From an uncultured Lachnospiraceae bacterium (GTDB lineage: Bacteria; Bacillota; Clostridia; Lachnospirales; Lachnospiraceae), in NCBI GenBank assembly GCA_910579805.1, contig CAJTWM010000017.1, positions 1 through 64,000 of the forward strand: a stretch of DNA of 64,000 bases, given 5' to 3'. The position numbers and the translations under genes are program-made. How positions within the stretch are numbered: the first letter of the stretch is position 1; each line of letters begins with the position of its first letter. Positions 35,303 through 41,990 of the stretch are shown here, piece after piece. Under the pieces are notes generated by a model, which saw only the letters and a program-made list of their open reading frames with translations, did no database searches and was not told where the DNA came from.

Positions 35303-35341
35303 ATGATTTTCCTCCCCATGGAACGCTTGAAAAGAATATTT

Positions 35342-35536
35342 TTACAAATCAAATAATCTCTGCATCGACATAAACAATTCATATATGTACGGAATCACCC
35401 ATGTAAGAACAAGAATAAGCGCGGCAAGGCTTAAAAGAAAGGCATGTTCCTCCCTGCCGCTGTGTTTTAATATCTGACTTAAGATGGTTACCAGTATTCC
35501 TACTGCCGCTATTTTAAAAATGAGACTAATCCCCAT
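35342..35536 (-). CDS. spoIIIAC: Stage III sporulation protein AC
   Basis: A 64-residue protein with two membrane segments (ISLIFKIAAVGILVTILSQIL and LLSLAALILVLTWVIPYI), the standard size for SpoIIIAC. It lies between AB and AD with short gaps of 39 bp on each side. It has no catalytic features and is thought to be a structural membrane subunit. Confidence 0.92.
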   Translation of the reverse strand: MGISLIFKIAAVGILVTILSQILKHSGREEHAFLLSLAALILVLTWVIPYIYELFMSMQRLFDL

Positions 35537-35575
35537 ACTTTTCCTCTTTTCTGCATTATCTTTCTCATAAAGCGC

Positions 35576-36094
35576 TCAGATCAGGATGATCACTAACATA
35601 AGTCCTCCCAGAATCCCTATGCTTGTAATCACCTTTTCTTTGTTTTCCATCGAGCTTTTTGATTTCACATATAATTCTTCCAACTGTTCTCTGCTCTTTT
35701 CGATCATTCCTGCCTGTGTTTCCCAATCGATAAAACCGATACGGTTTCCAAATTCCAAAAAGATATTCCTCTCTTCTTCCTTCAGCGGCATATTTTCCAA
35801 ACACTGTCCCATCTTTGTTCTCCAAATTTCCGGAAACCGTACCCCGCTCTTTTCCATGACCTGTGCATAGATTTCTTTCATCACGGTACGAAACGGTTCC
35901 GCTATTCTGTCGGAAACGGCCATACACACTTCGGGAAAAGACGCTCTGCTGTAAGCTACCTCCGACTGAAACAGTCTGAAGATCTCCTGCATCTGTTCTA
36001 TATGTCTCATCCGCTGCCTCATTTCCTGACATAGTTTAAAGGAAAATCCTGCACTTCCAAAAAGAATAAGCCCTCCTGCTAACAAACGAAGCAT
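35576..36094 (-). CDS. spoIIIAB: Stage III sporulation protein AB
   Basis: The 172-residue protein has a membrane helix at each end (residues 3-20, LLAGGLILFGSAGFSFKL, and the last 15 residues) with a helical soluble middle containing FRLFQSEVAYSRASFPEVC and WETQAGMIEKSREQLEELY. The fold resembles type II secretion GspF cytoplasmic domains. Its start overlaps spoIIIAA by 16 bp. Confidence 0.91.
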   Translation of the reverse strand: MLRLLAGGLILFGSAGFSFKLCQEMRQRMRHIEQMQEIFRLFQSEVAYSRASFPEVCMAVSDRIAEPFRTVMKEIYAQVMEKSGVRFPEIWRTKMGQCLENMPLKEEERNIFLEFGNRIGFIDWETQAGMIEKSREQLEELYVKSKSSMENKEKVITSIGILGGLMLVIILI

Positions 36095-37032
36095 TTTAAA
36101 AACTCCTTATTATAAACGGTCTGTTTCACTTGTCTGTTCCCCGCTTTTTCCAATACGATATAACGCTCAAAGATCCTTTCTTCAAGCAGGTTCCTTCCAA
36201 TCGCGCTGTTTTTCAGATCCTCCATGCCGCTTCCATGAATGGTGGCAAGTATATGCACGCCGCAACGCGTCACCTGCCTGATCGCCTCTTCATCCTGCCT
36301 GTTTCCGATCTCGTCCACTGCGATCACTTTAGGCGCCATGGAACGCAGCAGCATCATCATTCCGAGCGCTTTCGGACAGGCGTCCAATACGTCCGTCCGT
36401 ATCCCCAGATCATTCTGCGCCACTCCCTGAAAACAGCCCGCAAGTTCCGAGCGTTCATCCACAACTCCCACCGTCATTCCTTCCGCATGGCGGTTTCCGT
36501 CTGAAACTTGTCTTACAATATCCCTGAGAAGGGTTGTCTTCCCTACCCCCGGCATCGAAATAAGAAGAGTATTATATATCCTGTCATTATCATATAAAAA
36601 AGGAAGGATGCAGTCTGCCGCTCCTAAAATCTGATGTGAGATCCTGATATTTAAAAAACTGATATATTTCATATTCTTTATCTCTCCCTCCGTTCTCATG
36701 ATAGCCTGTCCGGCTACCCCGATACGGTGGCCTCCCTGAACTGTCAAAAAACCCTGACGTATTTCATCTTCATATGCATAGACAGAATAATTGCAAATAT
36801 GATTCAAAATCGTATCCAGCCCTTTTTGTCCGATTTTTTCCGCCGCGCTCTCTTCTTTTGTAAACGCACCGGTTTTTGTTAAAAAATATTCCGTTCCGTT
36901 TAAAACGACAATAACCGGCTTTTCCGCCCTTAAACGGATCTCGTTTAAATGGTCGGCCCTAAGGACGGCTTCTTTAAAAAATTCCCTGTATGTATCAGGA
37001 AATAATTGGATAATACTTGTTTCTTTTCCCAT
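36079..37032 (-). CDS. spoIIIAA: Stage III sporulation protein AA, secretion-type ATPase
   Basis: The 317-residue ATPase is related to type II and IV secretion motors and powers the SpoIIIA-SpoIIQ channel. The Walker A motif SMPGVGKTTLLRDI is at about residues 160-173, Walker B is in KVIAVDEIGNRQDEEAI, and THGSGMEDL follows. The ATG at 37032 follows GGGGGATAG and is chosen over a start at 37059. It is the first gene of the operon, which runs AA to AH without interruption. A candidate sigma-E promoter lies at 37103-37130. Confidence 0.94.
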   Translation of the reverse strand: MGKETSIIQLFPDTYREFFKEAVLRADHLNEIRLRAEKPVIVVLNGTEYFLTKTGAFTKEESAAEKIGQKGLDTILNHICNYSVYAYEDEIRQGFLTVQGGHRIGVAGQAIMRTEGEIKNMKYISFLNIRISHQILGAADCILPFLYDNDRIYNTLLISMPGVGKTTLLRDIVRQVSDGNRHAEGMTVGVVDERSELAGCFQGVAQNDLGIRTDVLDACPKALGMMMLLRSMAPKVIAVDEIGNRQDEEAIRQVTRCGVHILATIHGSGMEDLKNSAIGRNLLEERIFERYIVLEKAGNRQVKQTVYNKEFLKCFVC

Positions 37033-37102
37033 ATCTATCCCCCTGCGCACCGCAAGCATTTTACGCTGCCGCTAAAGAGACAACATCAATTGTCCTTACC
37101 CT

Positions 37103-37130
37103 AATATATGAGGCTTTGTCCAATTTATGC
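37103..37130 (-). promoter_or_regulatory. Candidate sigma-E promoter of the spoIIIA operon
   Basis: On the - strand GCATAAA (37124-37130) and CATATATT (37103-37110) are separated by 13 bp. This resembles the mother-cell sigma-E consensus (about KCATATT, 13-15 bp, CATACAAT). The operon is sigma-E controlled in Bacillus. Confidence 0.5.
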
Positions 37131-37176
37131 TTATATATTTTTAAGATTTTATTTTCCGTGATTGTACAAAAAGAAA

Positions 37177-37253
37177 TACAAAATTTTGTGGAAAAACAGT
37201 AGACATAACAGAAAAAGAGTGCTATTATAATTTCATAAACAGTAATCGTTACT
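37177..37253 (+). promoter_or_regulatory. grcA upstream region with two palindromes
   Basis: A TATAAT at 37226-37231 has no good -35 at 17 bp, only TAGACA 20 bp upstream, which suggests activator dependence. A perfect 12-bp palindrome ACAAAATTTTGT lies at 37178-37189, and AGTAA-tcg-TTACT lies at 37241-37253 between the -10 and the ribosome binding site. Regulators are unknown. Confidence 0.45.
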
Positions 37254-37278
37254 ATTATTGATATAGGAGGTATCTATT

Positions 37279-37521
37279 ATGACACAGAATACGCAACAGG
37301 TTGATAACTTAGTTTCTTTATTGGACGGATATGCTGAAAAAGGCGGACATCACATTAATGTCAATGTTTTAAACCGCGATATGTTATTAGACGCGCAGAA
37401 GAATCCGGAAAACTATCCCCAGCTTACGATCCGCGTTTCCGGTTATGCCGTAAACTTTATCAAATTAACGCCTGAACAGCAAAACGACGTTATTTCCCGT
37501 ACTTTCCACGAAGCTATGTAA
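37279..37521 (+). CDS. grcA: Autonomous glycyl radical cofactor (GrcA/YfiD type)
   Basis: The 80-residue protein is almost entirely a pyruvate formate-lyase C-terminal glycyl radical domain: GGHHINVNVLNRDMLLDAQ, NPENYPQLTIRVSGYAVNF, and ending DVISRTFHEAM. The radical glycine is Gly55 in RVSGYA. GrcA-like proteins can replace the damaged C-terminal end of PflB after oxygen exposure and restore activity. The residue before this domain is short and Gln-rich. AGGAGG lies eight bases before the ATG. The gene has its own promoter region and terminator and no PflB or activase neighbour in the window. Confidence 0.92.
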   Translation: MTQNTQQVDNLVSLLDGYAEKGGHHINVNVLNRDMLLDAQKNPENYPQLTIRVSGYAVNFIKLTPEQQNDVISRTFHEAM

Positions 37522-37550
37522 TGATCGCCGGATTGTTTTGAAACGGACTA

Positions 37551-37586
37551 AAACAGGGAATCCTTTTCATCGGACTCCCTGTTTTT
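37551..37586 (+). terminator. Terminator after grcA
   Basis: AAACAGGGA-A-TCC pairs with GGA-C-TCCCTGTTT, with a T-run at the 3' side. It lies between grcA and the convergent MBL-fold gene and may serve both. Confidence 0.85.
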
Positions 37587-37618
37587 ATGTACAATATGCC
37601 GTTGGATCTCTTAACGGA

Positions 37619-38833
37619 TCAGGGCTTGCATCTCTTACACGCCGCATATCCCTGCCCGATCACTTCTTCCCTCGTCCATGTGACGGGAAGTTTATTTTTT
37701 TCGCTCATTTCCCCTACGCTGCTGCAATCCGGATAATGGAATTTTTTGGTATTCGTATTACAAATATAGGTGATCTCTGTTGGCGGATCTTCAGGCACTT
37801 TCACAGGCGTTTCTCCTGTCTGCCAGCTTTCTGATGGGCTGCAGTTCCACTTCAGGCTTTCGCCGTCGCTGGTTACGGTAATACTGCCCTGTTCATCTGT
37901 CCGAAACACCTGTATCCCTCTCGCCCTGAACTCATTCAGCGGCTCCGCATGAGGATGTCCATAGGAGTTTCCTTCTCCGCAGCTAATCACCGCATAAGCA
38001 GGGGAAACAGCCTCTAAAAGTTCTTGGCAGGATGAGGTGTTGCTGCCGTGATGACCTGCCTTATAGACATCCGCCGCCAAGGGGATCTCCCCGCGGACCA
38101 GATCCAGTTCTTCCTCCTCCATAGCGTCGCCTGTGAAAAGGAAACGGTTTTCTCCATGTTTTAAAAGAATCGAGATAGAATTATCATTGCTTTCTTCCCC
38201 CAGCTCCACCGGACCTATGATCGTAAACTCCGCATCTCCCAAAGAAAAACTTTCCCCGACGATCGGAAATGTCTTGTGATAACCTTTTTCTTTCAGGGTA
38301 TCTGTCACTTCTTCATATGATTTCGTATCCCTTTCTTCCTCTGTCATAAAAATCGTCTCACAGGCAAACTTATAAAGGATCACATCCATACCGCCGATAT
38401 GATCGGCATCGGGATGGGTGCCTATCACATATTTTAAAGTTTCAATATTCCGTTTTTGAAGATAATTCTGTATTTTCGTACCCTGATCGTTGTCTCCTGC
38501 ATCAATCAGCATCGCCTCTTCCCCACAGGTGATAAGCGTGCAGTCCCCCTGACCTACATCGATAAAATGTACGGTCAGTTCGCTGACCTGATGTTCTCCC
38601 TCTTCATTCTGTGAGCCGTCCTGTGTCTGCCCTAAATCTGCTCTTTCCGACCCGCTGTTTTCCTCTTGTGAACTTTGCGGCAGTCCGCCTCCTGACCCGG
38701 CATTTTCCTGCGGTACTCCGGTTCCGGCCTGCTGCGGCGAACACGCTGTAAGCAGGATTCCTAAAATAAGCAGGAGTAAGAAGCGCCGCTGCCTTCTTCT
38801 TCCCTCTGCTTTCCTCTCCGTTTTCGTTCTCAT
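37619..38833 (-). CDS. MBL-fold lipoprotein related to the ComEC/Rec2 C-terminal domain
   Basis: The 404-residue protein has a lipoprotein signal peptide with lipobox LLTACS (Cys at about residue 28), a Gly/Ser/Gln-rich linker, and a metallo-beta-lactamase domain with VHFIDVGQGDCTLI, LIDAGDN, THPDADHIGGMD, GDAMEEEEL and KAGHHGSNTS. This is the ComEC-type MBL subfamily, probably a secreted nuclease or phosphodiesterase. A C-terminal 45-residue module, CNTNTKKFHYPDC...AACKRCKP, has four cysteines and a histidine and resembles Ada-like metal-binding modules. The ATG at 38833 follows GAGGATGAT. The frame is open upstream to 38938 without a site. Confidence 0.85.
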   Translation of the reverse strand: MRTKTERKAEGRRRQRRFLLLLILGILLTACSPQQAGTGVPQENAGSGGGLPQSSQEENSGSERADLGQTQDGSQNEEGEHQVSELTVHFIDVGQGDCTLITCGEEAMLIDAGDNDQGTKIQNYLQKRNIETLKYVIGTHPDADHIGGMDVILYKFACETIFMTEEERDTKSYEEVTDTLKEKGYHKTFPIVGESFSLGDAEFTIIGPVELGEESNDNSISILLKHGENRFLFTGDAMEEEELDLVRGEIPLAADVYKAGHHGSNTSSCQELLEAVSPAYAVISCGEGNSYGHPHAEPLNEFRARGIQVFRTDEQGSITVTSDGESLKWNCSPSESWQTGETPVKVPEDPPTEITYICNTNTKKFHYPDCSSVGEMSEKNKLPVTWTREEVIGQGYAACKRCKP

Positions 38834-38955
38834 ATCATCCTCATTTCCGCCCGATAAGCGGGTACGGTTCTCTACACTTCCCGCCAAGCCGTTCTGCGGC
38901 ACAAACAATGAACGGGAAAAATACCCGCCTTTGGGCATCTATTCTCTCACTGCAG

Positions 38956-38976
38956 ATTATAATACAAATTTTGTAT
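38956..38976 (-). promoter_or_regulatory. Promoter -10 with adjacent palindromic operator before the MBL gene
   Basis: TATAAT (38956-38961, - strand) directly abuts the perfect inverted repeat ATACAAA-T-TTTGTAT (38962-38976), which would occupy the -10/-35 spacer. No strong -35 is visible. The palindrome resembles the one upstream of grcA. Confidence 0.5.
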
Positions 38977-39002
38977 GTTTTCCACAAAATAAAAGGATAA
39001 CG

Positions 39003-39033
39003 AAAAAACGATGCAGCCGCTACCGCATCGTTT
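39003..39033 (-). terminator. Terminator after pnp
   Basis: AAACGATGC (39006-39014) pairs with GCATCGTTT (39025-39033); on the - strand a TTTTTT run follows at 39003-39008. Confidence 0.85.
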
Positions 39034-39115
39034 CCATCAAACTATTTTGTTTTTAACTCCCATCCGCCTGCTTCAGTAAGCATATAATCGGGATCGGAAC
39101 ATTTTAATTTCACGC

Positions 39116-41206
39116 TTACTGCTGCGCAACATCCTTCATGGAGAAACTGATTCTGCCCATTTTATCTTTTCCTAAGCATACGACCGTAACTTTATCCCCT
39201 AAAGTAAGAACATCTTCTACCCGGTTAATCCTCTCTTTTGAGATTTTTGAAATATGGACCATGCCCTCTTTCCCCGGTGCAAACTCGATAAACGCGCCGA
39301 ATTCTTTGATGCTGACAACTTTTCCTGTAAATACTTGTCCTTCTTCAAAATCTGTCGTAATGATCTTGATCATTTCTACGGCCGCATCCATCATCGCTTT
39401 ATCCGTACCGCATACGGATACTGCCCCTTCATCGGAGATGTCGATCTTAACTCCGGTTCTTTCAATGATCGTATTGATCGTTTTTCCTCTCTGTCCTACA
39501 ACGTCGCCGATTTTTTCCGGATTGATCTGAATCTGGATGATCTTTGGCGCATATTCACCCACAGTCGGTCTGGGTGCGGAGATCGCCGGTTTCATACAGT
39601 TGTCCATAATGAACAGTCTGGCTTCTAAACATCTTGCAATAGCGCCTTCCACAATCGGCCTTGTCAGGCCATGGATCTTAATATCCATCTGAATCGCCGT
39701 GATGCCCTCCGTCGTACCTGTTACCTTAAAGTCCATGTCTCCGAAGAAATCTTCCAATCCCTGAATATCCGTTAACAGAACATAATCGTCATCCGTATCC
39801 CCGGTTACCAGACCGCAGGAAATACCCGCCACCATCTTTTTGATCGGTACGCCTGCCGCCATCAAAGACATACAGGATGCGCAGGTAGACGCCATGGACG
39901 TAGAACCGTTGGATTCAAATGTTTCCGATACGGTACGGATCGCATAAGGGAACTCCTCTTCCGAAGGAAGTACCGGAATCAATGCTCTTTCCGCCAAAGC
40001 GCCATGGCCGATCTCACGGCGTCCCGGCCCTCTGGACGGCTTCGTCTCGCCTACCGAATAGGACGGGAAATTATAATGATGCATATATCTCTTGTTTACT
40101 TCATTTTCGTCAAGGCCGTCGATCCTCTGTACTTCGGACAAGGGCGCTAACGTACATACATTACAGATCTGGGTCTGTCCCCTTGTAAACATAGCGGAAC
40201 CGTGTACTCTCGGAATCAGGTCGACTTCTGCCGCAAGCGGACGGATCTGTGTGATCTCACGCCCGTCGGGACGTTTATGATCTTTTAAGATCATCTTACG
40301 GACCGTTTTCTTCTGATACTGATAAACCGCTTCTCCAAGTACGGCAAGCCACTCTTCCTTTTCGGCGAATGCCTCTTCAAATTTCTCCGTGATCTTCCTG
40401 ATATTTTCTTCTCTTGTCTGTTTATCGTCTGTAAATACCGCCGTCTCCATTTCTTCAGGGGACACCAGCTTTTTCATTTCTTCAAATAATTCTTCCGGAA
40501 TCGCACAGCTTGTATATTCGTGCTTCGGTTTTCCTACTTCCGCAACGATCTGATTGATAAATGCGATGATCGTCTGGTTGATCTCATGAGCCATATAGAT
40601 CGCTTCAATCATCTTTTTCTCCGGCACTTCATTTGCGCCTGCCTCGATCATGATCACCTTTTCACTGGTGGACGCGACCGTCAGGTTCAGATCTCCGTTT
40701 TTCCACTGCTCCTGAGACGGATTTACCACAAATTCCCCGTCTACCAATCCTACCTGTGTCATCGCGCAGGGACCGTCAAACGGAATATCGGAAATGCAGG
40801 TAGCGATTGCTGCGCCAAGCATTGCGACAAGCTCCGGACGGCATGCCGGATCTACGGACATAACCATATTGTTCAGCGCTACGTCGTTTCTGTAATCTTT
40901 CGGAAACAGGGGGCGCATGGGCCTGTCGATTACACGGCTCGTCAAAATAGCGTTTTCGGAAGCTTTTCCTTCTCTTTTATTGAATCCTCCCGGAATCTTC
41001 CCTACCGCATATAATTTTTCTTCATATTCTACGCTGAGCGGGAAAAAATCGATTCCTTCCCTCGGTTTTTCAGACGCCGTTGCGGTACAAAGCACAGTCG
41101 TTTCTCCATACTGCATAAAGGCGCAGCCGTTAGCCTGTTTGCCGACTCTGTTGATATCTACTTTTAAAGTACGTCCGGCCAAATCCATTGTAAATGTCTG
41201 ATACAT
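39116..41206 (-). CDS. pnp: Polyribonucleotide nucleotidyltransferase (PNPase)
   Basis: PNPase degrades RNA phosphorolytically from the 3' end and can add tails. The 696-residue protein has two RNase PH domains (GETTVLCTATAS, and SMASTCASCMSLMAAGVPIKKMVAGISCGLV with the catalytic region), a helical linker, then KH (GKTINTIIERTGVKIDISDEG) and S1 (VFTGKVVSIKEFGAFIEFAPGKEGMVHIS) RNA-binding domains. The ATG at 41206 follows AAAGGAGAAG. A long hairpin in the leader (41241-41316) sits between the rpsO terminator and this start. Confidence 0.96.
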   Translation of the reverse strand: MYQTFTMDLAGRTLKVDINRVGKQANGCAFMQYGETTVLCTATASEKPREGIDFFPLSVEYEEKLYAVGKIPGGFNKREGKASENAILTSRVIDRPMRPLFPKDYRNDVALNNMVMSVDPACRPELVAMLGAAIATCISDIPFDGPCAMTQVGLVDGEFVVNPSQEQWKNGDLNLTVASTSEKVIMIEAGANEVPEKKMIEAIYMAHEINQTIIAFINQIVAEVGKPKHEYTSCAIPEELFEEMKKLVSPEEMETAVFTDDKQTREENIRKITEKFEEAFAEKEEWLAVLGEAVYQYQKKTVRKMILKDHKRPDGREITQIRPLAAEVDLIPRVHGSAMFTRGQTQICNVCTLAPLSEVQRIDGLDENEVNKRYMHHYNFPSYSVGETKPSRGPGRREIGHGALAERALIPVLPSEEEFPYAIRTVSETFESNGSTSMASTCASCMSLMAAGVPIKKMVAGISCGLVTGDTDDDYVLLTDIQGLEDFFGDMDFKVTGTTEGITAIQMDIKIHGLTRPIVEGAIARCLEARLFIMDNCMKPAISAPRPTVGEYAPKIIQIQINPEKIGDVVGQRGKTINTIIERTGVKIDISDEGAVSVCGTDKAMMDAAVEMIKIITTDFEEGQVFTGKVVSIKEFGAFIEFAPGKEGMVHISKISKERINRVEDVLTLGDKVTVVCLGKDKMGRISFSMKDVAQQ

Positions 41207-41240
41207 AAATTTTCTTCTCCTTTGCTGAATTTTAGTCAGA

Positions 41241-41316
41241 CAGAAGATGCCGAAACTACTGACAAAAATATCTCCATGCAAATATCCCTGTCAGTGGTCT
41301 CGGATGCTCTCTTCTG
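41241..41316 (-). promoter_or_regulatory. Long stem-loop in the pnp leader
   Basis: CAGAAG (41241-41246) pairs with CTTCTG (41311-41316), and CCGAAACTACTGACA (41250-41264) pairs with TGTCAGTGGTCTCGG (41289-41303) at about 14 of 15 positions including a G-U pair. The loop contains an ATAT/ATAT pair. It ends about 34 bp before the pnp start codon. A processing or autoregulatory role like that in the enterobacterial pnp leader is plausible but unproven. Confidence 0.6.
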
Positions 41317-41338
41317 CCCTTTCCTTGTAGTTTTATAG

Positions 41339-41377
41339 AAAAAAGGCGGTGAGTCCAACTCTAACGCCGCCTTTTTT
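41339..41377. terminator. Terminator after rpsO
   Basis: AAAAAAGGCGG (41339-41349) pairs with CCGCCTTTTTT (41367-41377). It sits 11 bp after the rpsO stop codon and before the pnp leader, so pnp needs either read-through or its own promoter. Confidence 0.88.
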
Positions 41378-41387
41378 ATCAAAATGA

Positions 41388-41654
41388 TTACTTTCTGATT
41401 CCAAGCTTTCCAATCAAAGTACGGTATCTTTCAATATCGGTTTTCTTTAAATAGTCGAGTAAACCTCTTCTCTGACCAACCATTTTCAGCAAACCTCTCC
41501 TTGAGTGATGATCCTTCGGATTATCCTTTAAATGATCCGTAAGCTCCTGAATCCTTGCCGTTAATACCGCGATCTGTACCTCCGGTGAACCGGTATCCCC
41601 TTCCGTTCTCGCATACTCTTGAATAATGGCAGTTTTCTTTTCCTTTGAAATCAT
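41388..41654 (-). CDS. rpsO: 30S ribosomal protein S15
   Basis: The 88-residue protein matches S15 throughout, including GDTGSPEVQIAVLTARI, LTDHLKDNPKDHHSRRGLL and DYLKKTDIERYRTLIGKLGIRK. S15 binds the three-way junction of 16S rRNA and bridges to the large subunit. GGAGG precedes the start. It has its own promoter (41747-41776) and is followed by pnp, the usual order. Confidence 0.98.
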   Translation of the reverse strand: MISKEKKTAIIQEYARTEGDTGSPEVQIAVLTARIQELTDHLKDNPKDHHSRRGLLKMVGQRRGLLDYLKKTDIERYRTLIGKLGIRK

Positions 41655-41740
41655 GATTACTTTCCTCCTTCTTTTTCAAACACCGGATACTAAGATAAGG
41701 TCGGAGTTTCCTTCCTCTGAGCATCGGCTGAATTTCATAC
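41655..41740 (-). promoter_or_regulatory. rpsO leader, possible S15 autoregulatory RNA
   Basis: The roughly 85-nt leader contains the G-rich, pairable segments GCTCAGAGGAAGGAAACTCC and GGTC/GACC parts. S15 leaders are autoregulated in many bacteria, but I could not confirm a specific class by eye. Confidence 0.35.
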
Positions 41741-41746
41741 TGGTAT

Positions 41747-41776
41747 AGTATAACACATTGTCCTCTAAATTGTAAA
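41747..41776 (-). promoter_or_regulatory. Promoter of rpsO
   Basis: TTTACA (41771-41776) and TATACT (41747-41752) on the - strand with an 18-bp spacer. Confidence 0.65.
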
Positions 41777-41842
41777 TGATAAATTTCCCGATATTTATTA
41801 TTTTCCATCCTTTGATTTATGTTCGATTTATCATAAATATAC

Positions 41843-41871
41843 TTGTCCATATCAAAATCCTCCAGTATAAT
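41843..41871 (+). promoter_or_regulatory. Promoter of the ABC exporter operon
   Basis: TTGTCC (41843-41848) and TATAAT (41866-41871) with a 17-bp spacer, divergent from the rpsO promoter. The 120-nt leader carries a short ATGCC/GGGCAT hairpin. Confidence 0.78.
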
Positions 41872-41990
41872 ATATGGGCAGTGAAAAACGCGGCATAATA
41901 AAAATTTATTTATTGTATGCCTGCATGGGCATTTATAAAAATACTCCCCTTAAGGCAGCGGCGGATTTAGAAAGGAGCTTATCTGTAACA

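Noticed and set aside
41207..41281. N-terminal extension of pnp
   Set aside because: The upstream ATG lies inside the leader hairpin and lacks a ribosome binding site; the ATG at 41206 has AAAGGAGAAG and matches the family start.
41874..41990. N-terminal extension of ABC subunit 1
   Set aside because: It starts 3 bp after the -10 hexamer, so it could not be on the transcript from the promoter with a ribosome binding site; the family start is at 41991.
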